From Sthenelais limicola (Eukaryota; Annelida; Polychaeta; Phyllodocida; Sigalionidae): a DNA stretch of 64,000 nt. The notes below the pieces were generated by a model. It ran no database searches, was not told the origin of the DNA, and saw only the letters and a program-made list of their open reading frames with translations. Position numbers and translations under genes: made by a program. Shown piece after piece: positions 36,501-44,143 of the stretch (the stretch's first letter is position 1; each line of letters begins with the position of its first letter). The DNA is taken from the NCBI GenBank assembly GCA_942159475.1, contig OW804096.1, positions 137,897,791 through 137,961,790 of the forward strand, written 5' to 3'.

Positions 36501-39500
36501 CATTCATTGGATATGAAATATTAAATTGATGACCATTTAATTCTAAGCTAGAACCGTGACCACAGAAACTTACCCCCTGAAGATGACGATCAACCAAACA
36601 GTATCCAGTGGTCACTTCATGATCCCAGGAACCATCAAGGTGACATTTGCGAGATCCTACCTTGCCTCTGCCCCTACATGAAGCTTCATCATCTAGAGAG
36701 AGAATACATTCAAACATTTAGCAACATTTTTATAGTGATCCTGAAGAAGGGCACATGTCGCCCGAAACGTCGATCTCATCTTATTGAATAAACCTACTCA
36801 AAACAAACTTGTCCCTAATGTGTTAGGAGTTGACTTCACATCAATTTGAATTGTTATAGTGAATTAGGAAGGTTTCGAAACGATTGAGGAAAATAGAAAC
36901 AATAGGACCCTGATAATTCATTGCAATCATTTAACCAGGGTAGCTTTTTTTCTTCTGACAATAGTTATGCCCTGCTTTCTATCTATATAATCAAACTACA
37001 CTAATTGAATGATGTTCCTGACTACTAGTAATAACACAGTTGAATTGCAACCTCGTTAAGATCTTGTATATTCACTTCTTGGCGTGTTAGAAATTATAAA
37101 GTTGTAATGATAAAGGCACAAATGCCAGAAGACTCCCTCCTACCACGGTATCCTCACCAATCCCTCTCCTAGCAGTAGATAGACAAACTTGGTGGATTAA
37201 AGGATTACTCTAGAAGGCCAGATCGTAATCTGAAGTGCACTACTTTGTTTTGTATCTGTAGTTTCTTGGCAACATAAAGAATTTAAATTCTATTGTTACA
37301 TCATGTTACGCAATAATGACGTAACAATGGGTAACCACTTTATGTCTAAAATTATCATTAATTATTATAATTACATTTAATATCTCAATTAGGTAACATG
37401 TCCATTACCCATTAAAGTCACATGGACCAAGCACCTACCTGTATGTTAGACCATAATAAACATTCATTCTAGATCTTAGGATCACAGCCTTAAGACTTCT
37501 TTTATACTCTTAATATAATCCCACAATATTTCTATAACTATTCCATATTTAAGACAGATCAAACCTTCATATAAAACTATTACTATCAAAATTTAGATCT
37601 TGTTGCATTTGTATGGTTTGACTACCCTGAAACCCTATTGCTCGACTTTTTGCAGGAACCGTGTTGATGATGTTTCAGCTAACAAGATTAATATACAACA
37701 TTTCGCCCACGATACAGTCTTGTACATATCAGACGTATATTGCGGAAGGATTTATTAGTATGGTTTATAATGTATGATACTTGTAATAATAGTAATATCA
37801 CTCCAGCCTCACAAAAAAAAAGAAGAAAAAAAAGAGAGACCGAACTGATACTGAATAACTATACTCAAACTTGTTGGAATCCGGTGGCCTGGAAGATCTG
37901 CTTTAAGTATCAGATGGTATTATTTCTATCACAATTAATTTAAACATCCTTTTCTGGAAAAAAAATTACACGCATGTATATGTTTACTGCTGGAATAAAA
38001 ATATTACAATACAATACAATACCTTCACAACAATGTGCCGTTTCCCCAACTGTCGTCTCCGGCCATGTGATATTCATATGGACGTCATTACCCCGGCATC
38101 TGCACACTGCAAAAACAAAGGTCAATCCTTTTGAATACAATTTCAGTATCAGCGGGGACATCCCAATTATCTAACAATATAATTAAAATTATTTGATTTT
38201 AACAAATCTTAATCAAAACTCTCTCATCAAAAAATACGTTGAGGTAAATATAGAAGAAATACGTTTTACTCACTTTCAATGGTTGTGACTGTATTTGTCA
38301 AGTTTGCACACTGCAAGAAAGATTAGCAGAGGATACATTAAAGCCCGGTTCCGAAATGTTGTTATGAAATGTATGATGAAATGTCAAATGTATGTAACGG
38401 AATTTTGGAATAAAAATCTTTATATATATATATATTATATACTTTGTACATCGTGTAATAGTTGTTATTTCTCTTCTGATGGTCATTACGTTGGATGCCG
38501 TGTATTACCTCTAAAGTTAGATTCATAAATTTGGAAAGCCATCACCCCCTTTTCTTTAGAGTAAACAAATATACTTAAAATGGTAACTATAAAATTGTTA
38601 ATATAAATAGTGAGTAGTGAATTTGTATCAATAAAAAAGCCTTCTGTAGTCCACTAAGCTGATTCTCATGCGATTTTGCATCGCAGAAGACACGTTTGCA
38701 CTCAATTCTATGAGAATCGCATGAGTATCAGCTTAGTGGACAAGGGCCTTTAGTCTCAACAACATTAACAAAACTACAGCCAACTTATGACATAAGCATA
38801 TTGCATGAAAATTCCAGTAATAATGACAGCATTGACCATGCATAAGTCCACGGGTCCAAAGTTCTGTATATCTCTAGAAAAGGTGTATCCTTAGTGTCAT
38901 ACAAACTAGATAGAAATATACCTTTTCTGACACATTATAGTTGGAGCAATTGTACGGAGTTATTTTATCACATTCTCTCAGGAAATCGCACATTTCTTGT
39001 AGATGCGGGTGGTCAATCCTTGTGTCATTCTGTAGATATGTGTTGCACCGTCCAGATTCAGGCTTACAAACACTGCCTGGCGGGCACACTCTGTAGGATA
39101 TTGAATTCTTCTTGGTCTGAAAAAAGAAAAGTTGGTTGAAATAAGATAATCACCATGGGGTAGCATTACGAAAGACCCATCGAGCTAATGCAGAAGGGTG
39201 AAATCTTCAGAAAATGTACAATTCACCTTCACCAATTTTCTCAAATAACCCATATTTAGGACAAAAATTAGCTTTGAAATGCGGTTTAACATAACAAGAC
39301 TGATACTTTAAATCAATGCGATGCCAAAATTTATACTCAGATATTCCTGGTATTCATTATTTTTCAGCCTAGTTTAGCAGAATTTCCTAAATGTGTAGAG
39401 CTGCCAATTGTACATTTTATGAAAATCTGACCCAGAAGCTCTCCTAAATTGGGTATTACTGACAAAAGGCAGTGAGACAGTTCAGTGACTAGCTAGTGAA

Positions 39501-41844
39501 TGGGTCAAAGAGATTTTCTTTTTATATGTTGGATAAACTGGGGGAATAGTGCAGTAGTTGCTGAATTGTTAATTTAGAATTGACTTGAGTAATAATAGTT
39601 GTATCTGCAATGCAAGCATACATTCACAATGTGGACATGCATCTCTTGTGATACAATGTTTATTGATTGTTTTGGCTGATTAAGTAATAAAATAAACTGT
39701 CATTGAGTGATGGCCTCCAAGTAAGATGGCAACCAGCCGGGTACGTCACGCACTTGCTACTACTTCCGGGACAGGAAGTGACGTCACGCTTATGGAAACA
39801 GCATTTTGACAGAGCGTTTTCATTGTTTTTTTTAACACTCCAAGGTTTATTCTAATTATACGTGTGTCTTGCCTCACTGCGCTACCACCACTGAGCTCAG
39901 AGCTCAGATTAGAACGTTCCACGGTAGCTTACCTGGCAACCAACGTGTTGCCCAGGTGTTGTGGATTTCCCCTTTGTGACATCACAGGTGTTGCCTGGAT
40001 GTCTCTCCTTGTAGAGTTAGGAGTTAGGTTTATTCTAAGTTCCGACCGCTGGATAGACATATACAGAGTCAAAGTATTCCATATATGGTGACCAAAAATG
40101 TTGGGACATTACTGAGGTGGTGGAAAATATGTTTATGTGTGGGCGCGATTCACTTTGTAAACCAGTTAAACGGGCGAACGGCGGCCATGATACTTACATG
40201 CCCTATTATGACAAATAGTAAATATTGCTATTGTAATCCAACCAAGTGCATGGCGAAACCTTGGAAAATATTAGTGCAAAGATCGAGCTTTGAATTACGA
40301 TCAGGATAATTATCAACTCTTCCTTTTACCCTCAAGATGACCCACTCACCTTGTGTGTTACTGAATAACGATCATTCAAAGGGTCACATCGGTTTGGTCT
40401 CCCTTTATCCAAGTCGGAGATACTGCAAAAGAATTTCTGCGACGAGCACAATATTTCCATATGATAATCAGGGCAGCAATATAATATAACGTGCAAGTAA
40501 ATATAGGTCAGTTAATAGATTCCTCAGTACTCATAGCTAGTCTTATGATAATGAACCTATAGTTGCTGGATAAGTACACATATGGTAAAATATAAGCATT
40601 CTCAATAGTACATGAAATTAAACCAATACTGCCTTCGCCATTCTTCTAGATGAAATTGCTTTATCAACTCTATGTTGTTATTTCTATTTGCGCGAGAAGA
40701 GTCTAAAGTTGGAAAAACAAAATATTTGAAATAATAAGTTGTTTCGTCTCAAACGTTTTGCCTTTGAAGTTTTGTATTATATAACAGCACAGAATATTGA
40801 TGAAATGCCGTCCTATTAATTATAATATGAATCAATTCGATAGGATGTATTTGGTAGTAATAGCTGATGATACAGCTTTACTTACCCCTGAATTTGAACT
40901 TTCCTTGCCGGCGCATGTGCTGACTGAAAATATTAATAAAAGCTTCAACACATTAGTTACAAGTTCTACTTGTACTTTTGTGTAAACATAAAAGTCATTT
41001 TTCTAACGCATATTATGAAAAACTCGGATAATATGTTCATTGGTTGCCTTCAGGTGTGGTGCATATTTGATTGTAATTTTTAAATTTCGGAAATACAGTT
41101 TCACATTTGCATATGTGCACGCTTGCACTCTTTGGAACAGCATCCCTAAAGCCTGGGTTCCACTGCCCCGCTACTTCTCCCGCTACTACTCCCGTTCCTT
41201 TGCTCCTGCTACTTTTAGAAGCGGGAACAAGCAGTGGGAAGTACCTGCTTCAATTCAAACATCGGGACAAAAGAAACTGGAGGAGTAGCGGCACAAGTAG
41301 TGGGGCAGTGGAACCTAGGCTTAACCATACAAAACTGTATAACTTAAAGGAATTTAGAAACTTTTCTGAGGGATTATATGTTAACAGATTAGGCGGTGAA
41401 GAAAGGATTCCCTGAGTCATCTCCTTCCTCCTATAGCTGACATTATAATTATCAATTAGAGTTAGAGATGGGAAGAACCCTATATATTCTTTGCAAGCAC
41501 ACATTACTTACGATTCCTTCTATTTGAGCTTTTTCTTCTAATACGTTAATTAAAAAGGATACACAATTAACATTAGCAATATAACATTCGAAAAACTGTA
41601 CCGTTTCCTTCATAGTAAGAACGTCTTGCCATCATACGTTTATAGATTATGTGAAGACGCCAGTGTTGTTATAGCAAGGCTGTTTATGAATTCATAGCAA
41701 TATAGACTCAAATTGTTCACAACAATAACTCACCTATAATCCATAGAAGTAAATAGCAGGCAGTAATGAGGGTAGTCACACGGTAGTATACTGCCATGGG
41801 TGCCGCCATATCGAGGTCTACCCTCTGGCCTTCAATTCAAAGTC
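13207..41844 (-). CDS. Adhesion G-protein-coupled receptor with two tandem HRM-GAIN modules (3' part outside window)
   Basis: Reconstructed from 31 exons (coordinates in the block entries below), 3317 coding nt, 1105 codons, starting with ATG at 41809 and leaving the window in phase 2. All acceptors are AG, all donors GT. Each exon has one open frame, and all phases chain correctly. Order: signal peptide (1-25), Cys-rich 1 (35-140), HRM1 (141-208), GAIN1 with degenerate GPS (209-509), Cys-rich 2 (510-608), HRM2 (609-676), GAIN2 with canonical GPS (677-961), TM1-TM4 (962-1105). Family knowledge: aGPCRs are cell-surface receptors whose GAIN domain self-cleaves at the GPS and exposes a tethered agonist. 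Ligand and subfamily are unknown. No disabling change is seen. Alternative: two fused or co-transcribed genes. Against this, only a 355-bp intron separates GPS1 from Cys-rich 2, and no TM exon lies between. Confidence 0.9.
13885..14045. mobile_element. Small inverted-repeat MITE in GPCR intron
   Basis: Ends TTACCCCACGTTG and CAACGTGGGAGTAA form a terminal inverted repeat. An inverted copy lies at about 34546-34700, sharing the internal blocks CATGCTATTTGTATGGGCTG and GTACACAGCTATATA. Confidence 0.75.
16068..16164. repeat. 97-bp near-perfect hairpin (MITE family E)
   Basis: Two 47-bp arms (GATAACTAACGAGTTGGTTG...) around a 3-base loop TGC at 16115-16117, with one arm mismatch. Diverged relatives with the same ACTAACGAGTTGGTTG start occur near 60756 and 62776. 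It sits in the intron before TM1. Confidence 0.9.
16310..16700. repeat. Two diverged direct repeats
   Basis: About 140-bp segments at roughly 16330-16480 and 16555-16700 share CGCTCACA/AGCTCACA, GACAAAGG and GATAAAGATAAA blocks in the same order. The following ~300 bp (16790-17040) holds a short duplicated GAGCGTGGA(A/G)TTGTATAC. No exon is seen. Confidence 0.55.
17255..17472. mobile_element. MITE (family D) copy with poly-G tract
   Basis: Palindromic element with central AACATAAACCAGGATT and an outer half reading GGCTGTATGTGGGCAGGG. Better copies are at 25816-26010 and 28148-28278. The right half has been invaded by a G-rich tract (17405-17436). Confidence 0.7.
17503..17717. mobile_element. 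MITE with TACTGTAAACGTA termini and TTTTCGCGC blocks
   Basis: 215 bp. Ends TACTGTAAACGTATT and AATACGTTTACAGTA are inverted repeats, and the interior has repeated TTTTCGCGC / GCGCGAAAA. No coding capacity. Confidence 0.85.
17956..24507 (-). CDS. GPCR exons 20-27: GAIN2 domain and canonical GPS
   Basis: Exons: 24325-24507 (183 nt, phase 0), 23910-23990 (81), 23166-23277 (112, ends phase 1), 21542-21682 (141), 20200-20275 (76), 19863-19962 (100), 18311-18357 (47), 17956-18070 (115, ends phase 0). GAIN marks include LLNSTVAALVHMTALRE, VDTVGNILPR, VYLTTIFYETIHTIL and SNLTLTFSNLHGQ. The GPS is complete: LSCSFLNFAK, then PWDTDGC, then CACSHTTNFAILV, with the H-T/T cleavage triad at about residues 948-950, so cleavage between 949 and 950 is expected and TNFAILVSTYIP would be the tethered agonist. 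Compared with GAIN1, one extra intron (between 21542 and 20275) splits the exon that matches 32717-32867. Confidence 0.92.
18430..19250 (+). mobile_element. 3' fragment of a LINE (non-LTR retrotransposon)
   Basis: The 18464-18694 frame (76 codons) resembles the C-terminal end of a LINE reverse transcriptase (LLIYKVMVLPLIDQTDLL, then NRLRIIQNEILQRIYGLP). It is followed by 3' UTR and a short tandem tail TCTAAATCTAAATC near 19230, typical of CR1/L2-like 3' ends. A similar tail is at 53078-53100. It lies in a GPCR intron, antisense to the gene. Confidence 0.75.
20339..20781. mobile_element. MITE (family C), ends TAGGGGAGTTGCATG / GCAAATCCCCTA
   Basis: 443-bp inverted-repeat element. An inverted relative occupies 30175-30509, sharing GCAGTGCATGCTGGGATGG and CAAATATTTGGCAA. 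Partial relatives end near 50977 and 54353. Confidence 0.8.
22228..22480 (+). repeat. Three ~75-bp tandem pyrimidine-rich repeats
   Basis: Three units, each CCTTTCTGTCTCT...CCCTTCTTCTCTA...CCTGGGT, almost pure C/T on the plus strand. They lie in the intron between GPCR exons 22 and 23. No exon is seen; see the rejected 22610-22777 frame. Confidence 0.85.
23346..23459. repeat. Hairpin-forming inverted repeat
   Basis: Two arms of about 41 bp (TTTAAAACTTTCTAGGGGCA... and its complement ...TGCCCCTAAAAGTTTTAAA) around a ~33-bp centre, with few mismatches. A compact foldback element in a GPCR intron. Confidence 0.85.
25202..26544 (-). CDS. GPCR exons 18-19: second HRM domain
   Basis: Exon 18, 26461-26544 (84 nt, phase 1 to 1), with NITWPKTPKGEIRTCC, the W-P-x-T-x-x-G core of hormone-receptor-motif domains. 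Exon 19, 25202-25320 (119 nt, phase 1 to 0), with GECGGDGGIGQRLC, NGTWDHV and a closing NGC. Both exons have exactly the length and phase of their counterparts in HRM1 (84 and 119 nt). HRM domains precede GAIN in many class B2 receptors and can bind extracellular ligands. Confidence 0.93.
25816..26010. mobile_element. MITE (family D), most complete copy
   Basis: Inverted repeat of about 195 bp: CTGCCAACACATAGCCGATT on the left, AATCGGCTGTGTGTGGGCAG on the right, meeting at CCTGGTTTATG / CAACCAGGATT. It lies in the intron between GPCR exons 18 and 19. Confidence 0.85.
26720..28122 (-). CDS. GPCR exons 15-17: second Cys-rich module
   Basis: Exon 15, 28027-28122 (96 nt, phase 0 to 0), KYVCNATIIQK then FWCDALDENN. 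Exon 16, 26998-27165 (168 nt, phase 0 to 0), RECGGGHCTPGYEACHADK, then LCQVLNEC, then SSVCTNHN. Exon 17, 26720-26753 (34 nt, phase 0 to 1), CKDIPMINTTR. The pattern K-[FY]-x-C, C-D-x-L and GxxC matches Cys-rich module 1 exon by exon. I do not recognise the module as a named domain. For exon 16 the acceptor TTTCACTTTAG was chosen because it gives phase 0 and the same start as exon 4. Confidence 0.9.
28148..28278. mobile_element. MITE (family D), right-half copy
   Basis: Matches 25890-26010: CTTCAAATCCTGGTTTATG, then the half ending GTGTGGTCAGGG. It lies in the 355-bp intron that joins the two receptor modules. Confidence 0.75.
28478..35934 (-). CDS. GPCR exons 8-14: GAIN1 domain with degenerate GPS
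   Basis: Exons: 35650-35934 (285 nt, phase 0; the donor at 35650 is the best of two in-frame choices), 34841-34921 (81), 33485-33584 (100, ends phase 1), 32717-32867 (151, ends phase 2), 29638-29731 (94), 29318-29385 (68), 28478-28601 (124, ends phase 0). GAIN marks are QLNNTIAALVHVAELRN, NVVTAVSNILPKEY, VWLTIVVYETLHLVLLNS and VVSISLDADAV. The GPS region has EFYCG, then GAWNAS, then ITCTFPFNPLNSNFAV. The second cysteine of the usual four, the C-x-C pair and the H-[LT]-T cleavage triad are all missing, so self-cleavage is not expected. It is followed directly by Cys-rich module 2 rather than TM1. Confidence 0.9.
28701..28984. mobile_element. MITE with CTCCACTAGAGAAAAAAC termini
   Basis: Ends GGCGACTCCACTAGAGAAAA and the complement TTTTCTCTAGTGGACTTCCGC form a terminal inverted repeat. 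A second internal copy of the left end lies near 28848 (GGGCGGCTCCACTAGAGGGG), suggesting nested or tandem insertion. Confidence 0.8.
30175..30509. mobile_element. MITE (family C), inverted copy
   Basis: Reverse-complement relative of 20339-20781 with ends TAGAGGAGTTGCATAG and GACATGCAACTCCCCTA. Confidence 0.8.
30690..32400. other. GPCR intron stretch with G- and C-rich simple repeats
   Basis: Contains a poly-G tract (30736-30776), a CCCTGT/CCCTCTCCCG-rich segment (31680-31870) with a duplicated GCTCCCTCTTT...AGTGGGC block, and AT-rich sequence. At 26030-26120 and 30705-30810 a CACCGGCTGG...GGATCAAATA block is shared. No exon is seen. Confidence 0.5.
32922..33280. mobile_element. MITE (family B), decayed copy
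   Basis: Starts with CATGAGTCACAAAATTGATATTTTTCA, compare 36090-36120, and ends with the TATCATGGTACCTCAAAATC block seen at the right end of other copies. Confidence 0.65.
34546..34700. mobile_element. Small inverted-repeat MITE, second copy
   Basis: Inverted copy of 13885-14045: TTTACTCCCACGTTGCTATG at the left end, CACCAATGTGG at the right. Confidence 0.7.
36063..36475. mobile_element. MITE (family B), full copy
   Basis: About 410 bp with long terminal inverted repeats. The left end has ACAAATGTGATGTCTTCCAG then GAAAATGAGTCATAAGTCGC; the right end is the complement, GCGACTTGTGACTCATTTTC then CTAAAACGGATCACAAAT. No coding capacity. It lies immediately downstream of GPCR exon 7. Confidence 0.85.
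36574..38106 (-). CDS. GPCR exons 6-7: first HRM domain
   Basis: Exon 6, 38023-38106 (84 nt, phase 1 to 1), CRCRGND and NITWPETTVGETAHCC. Exon 7, 36574-36692 (119 nt, phase 1 to 0), SCRGRGKVGSRKC, DGSWDHE and TTGYC. The Trp-Pro-x-Thr-x-x-Gly core and the Cys spacing are those of the hormone-receptor-motif family. The exon pair has the same lengths and phases as exons 18-19. Confidence 0.93.
36741..36770 (+). other. Hammerhead-like / Penelope-type terminal motif
   Basis: CTGAAGA, a GGGC...GCCC stem and GAAACGTCG, followed by ...TTGAATAAACC. A related motif on the minus strand at 47961-47990 reads CTGATGA, GGTAT...ATACC, CAAACGTTG, with AATGAATAAAACC beyond. Penelope-like elements are known to carry hammerhead ribozymes with CTGATGA-stem-GAAA cores. 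Neither copy here has a perfect core. Confidence 0.4.
38274..40436 (-). CDS. GPCR exons 3-5: first Cys-rich module
   Basis: Exon 3, 40350-40436 (87 nt, phase 0 to 0), KFFCSISDLDK then NRCDPLNDRY. Exon 4, 38922-39116 (195 nt, phase 0 to 0), RVCPPGSVCKPESGRC, then MCDFLREC, then YNCSNYNVSEK. Exon 5, 38274-38310 (37 nt, phase 0 to 1), CANLTNTVTTIE. For exon 3 the acceptor GCTCGTCGCAG was chosen over one 14 nt further in, because only the first gives phase 0 and restores K-F-F-C, matching K-Y-V-C in exon 15. Eight or more cysteines suggest a disulphide-bonded extracellular module. The domain family is not recognised. Confidence 0.88.
38641..38750. mobile_element. Foldback element (family G)
   Basis: Ends GTCCACTAAGCTGATTCTCA and the complement (TGAGTATCAGCTTAGTGGAC), with a short centre. 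A larger relative is at 50267-50817. Confidence 0.8.
39196..39433. mobile_element. MITE family A, copy 1
   Basis: 238 bp, GGGTGAAATCTTCAGAAAAT...ATTTTATGAAAATCTGACCC, flanked by AGAA/AGAA. It is the only copy in the transcribed part of the GPCR gene, lying between exons 3 and 4. The other 17 copies are listed below. Confidence 0.88.
39700..40340. other. GPCR intron stretch with a short palindromic GC-rich block
   Basis: Near 39750-39790 the sequence TACTTCCGGGACAGGAAGTG is a small hairpin flanked by two TACGTCACG / GACGTCACG motifs. These look like CRE-type sites, but in an intron their role is unknown. Otherwise I see nothing. Confidence 0.35.
41149..41322. mobile_element. MITE (family H) with GGTTCCACTGCCCCGCTAC termini
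   Basis: Left end AAGCCTGGGTTCCACTGCC, right end GGCAGTGGAACCTAGGCTT, an inverted repeat about 174 bp apart. A half copy is at 49996-50076. Confidence 0.8.
41512..41844 (-). CDS. GPCR first coding exons: signal peptide
   Basis: Exon 1, 41734-41844. The acceptor ATATTTTAG at 41845-41853 shows it is preceded by a 5' UTR exon. The ATG is at 41809. The coding part (76 nt) gives MAAPMAVYYRV followed by TTLITACYLLLWII, a good signal peptide. Donor GTGAGT. Exon 2, 41512-41537 (26 nt, phase 1 to 0), EEKAQIEGI, donor GTAAGT. This microexon is supported only by its splice sites and because it supplies the phase that exon 3 needs. Confidence 0.85.
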
Positions 41845-42399
41845 CTAAAATATAATGTAGACTAGTCACAAAGTTACAACAAAATATACCATCATATTTG
41901 AAAAGATGAGATCAAGCCAGGTCCAACGATAGTAAACATTATAGTACATCCAATATAAGTACCTCTATATGTCTTTTATACATGAAAAACAAGTTGGCGA
42001 TAGGTTTATGGTCAATTACTGATAAAGTGTATAGCAAAGTACCCGTGCTCCGGACGGTCACCCTCTCTCCCCATACTTCCCCCTCTCCCTCATTTCCCTC
42101 CCCCTCTTCTCTGACTTTCATACCTGTTTTTCTCTCCCAACTGCACCTCTGTGTTTGCGTTGTTTTCATAATGAGCATATATAATGTGATATACTTAGCA
42201 ACTTAATCCAACAAGTAAATTGTTTCATTATATGTTCCTATGATAATCTAAAAGGAAAGTTTTATGTCATGTATTTGAAATACGGCGTAGTTGTGCCTTT
42301 TGCTCTTTTCACCTATATAGCGTTGATGTGGTAAATTGCGTTTACTACTATATGTTAATTAGGGTTAATAGGTAAAAAAAAGAAAAGAAAAATACTTAT

Positions 42400-42635
42400 G
42401 GGTCAGGTTTTTTAGAAAATGTACAATTGGCAGCCTTACAGATTTAGTAAACTCTGCTAAATTAGGCTGCAATTTGGTCAATACTAGGTAAATTCGAGCA
42501 TATTCGGCATTGCATTGATTCTAGCAATCTGTTTGATTAGGTTGAACTGAATTTTGAACTTTATCTTTGTCTAAAATTCAGGTTATTTGAGAAGATTGAC
42601 GAAGTTGAATTGTACATTTTCTGAAAATCTGACCC
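42400..42635. mobile_element. MITE family A, copy 2
   Basis: 236 bp with GGGTCAGG...CTGACCC ends, flanked by TTAT/TTAT. It sits between the coding start and the candidate 5' UTR exon. Confidence 0.9.
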
Positions 42636-42690
42636 TTATAGTTAGCTTCCAATTTAATAAACTATATGCAAACCGTTATACGCGACTTAC

Positions 42691-42780
42691 CTCCAGTTAG
42701 TCCGTCCAACTTGTTTTGCTGCAACGCCTAGGTTCTTGTATTAGGTAAAGATCTATCCACGCCAACTCTCTGTCTGATAA
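42691..42780 (-). promoter_or_regulatory. Candidate 5' UTR exon and promoter region of the GPCR gene
   Basis: The minus strand reads AACTGGAG|GTAAGTCGCG with the exon edge at 42691, a strong splice donor. It would pair with the acceptor before exon 1 (41845). The upstream boundary and transcription start are not determined; the right edge given is only nominal. No clear TATA box is seen. Confidence 0.5.
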
Positions 42781-43589
42781 AACAGCAGCGATATTTGGGC
42801 TACATAACCCAATGCGGCCTCTACGATAAGCATCAAAGTGAACTGAACAATCCGTTTTATTAAAGCGACACAATTAACTTCTGTGTTTCCTAAATTTCCA
42901 TAGCCTGTCTTCTCTGTTGTCACCATGGAATTGAGATTGTAATCAAACGTTGTTTTTCGGTGCTGTATTTTTTTTTAAAAACATATTTTTATTTCGATAC
43001 ACAGTTCTACATAAGTAGTACGTTTCAAGATATCGAACATAGCCATATGCTGAAAATGAGTAATTAATATAACCACCAGACAATCAATACTATCTATATA
43101 CAATAACAACCCTGATGGGGTATAGGTGGAGTTGAAATTTTACCATAAGTTTATAGTGTATATATTTTTGTTGCCGTCATTAAAACAGTTACAGAGTTTT
43201 CCGCGGGTTAGAAACTACTAAGTACTGCAAACAATTAATTGATGATTAATTCATACCTAAGCACAACTTTGTACTACAAATCAAAATAAAAATACTAACG
43301 TTACAAGTGTGAACAGAGGGAATAACAATTAACATAGCAATACAATTTATTATTTATTAGGCCTTACATAATCTGTTGTTCAGGTAATTGCAAAATTGTT
43401 TAAAACAATGTTGAATTCAGAATATTACCAAATGACAGTGCGTAATAGCATAGGAACGTTTGAAGGCAGCTTAAATCCCCCGTCATGGAAAGAGATGCAT
43501 TTCAATCAACAAATTATATCTCCTCTGCATGAAGTGAGGTCTACCAGCGAGGTGAATTGTCATACGACGTTCCGATCGGGACATCAAGT

Positions 43590-44143
43590 GGTTCCGATTT
43601 TGAGAAAATGTACAATTGGCAGCTGTACACATTTAGTAAATTCTGCTAAACTAGGCTGCAATTTGGTCAATACTAGGTAAATTCGAGAATATTTGGCATT
43701 GAATTGATTCTAGTAATCTGTTTGGTAAGATTGAATTGTATTTTGAACTTTACTGTCGTCTAAAATGTGGGTTATTTGAGAAGAGTGGAGAAGTTGAATT
43801 GTACATTTTCTGAAAAACTAACCCAAGTAATACAATTAATACCCTACTACTATATACATATGAATATGAATCATATGAAAGATAAAGGTAATTCACCTAC
43901 GATATGGGTTAGATTTTCAGAAAATGTACAATTGGCAGCTTTAGATATTTCGAAGATACTGCTAAATTAGACTGAAAAATTAAAAAAACCCGGGGATATC
44001 TGAGTATATTTAGTATCACGTTGATTTAAAGTATCTGTTTTGCTATGTCAAACTTCATTTTGAAGCTCATTTCTGTATTAAATGTGAGTTATTTGAGAGG
44101 AGTGGAGTGCGGGAATTTTGCATTTTTTCTGAAAATATGACCC
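43590..44143. mobile_element. MITE family A, copies 3 and 4
   Basis: Copy 3, 43590-43824 (flanks AAGT/AAGT; left end decayed to GGTTCCGA). Copy 4, 43916-44143 (GGGTTAG...TGACCC, flanks ATAT/ATAT). Open frames 43396-43680 and 43767-43970 are element sequence. Confidence 0.88.

Noticed and set aside
36469..36717. Treating single open frames such as 36469-36717 or 38874-39089 as separate small genes
   Set aside because: They are exons of the GPCR running into introns; splice sites and phases link them.
39740..39790. CRE-type TGACGTCA promoter element
   Set aside because: Located in an intron within a GC-rich palindrome, without a nearby transcription start. The match is too short to claim function.
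28027..41844. Module 1 as a separate, 7TM-less gene
   Set aside because: There is no stop codon or polyadenylation signal in frame after exon 14, only 355 bp before the next in-phase exon, and no second signal peptide before exon 15. RNA evidence could still reverse this.
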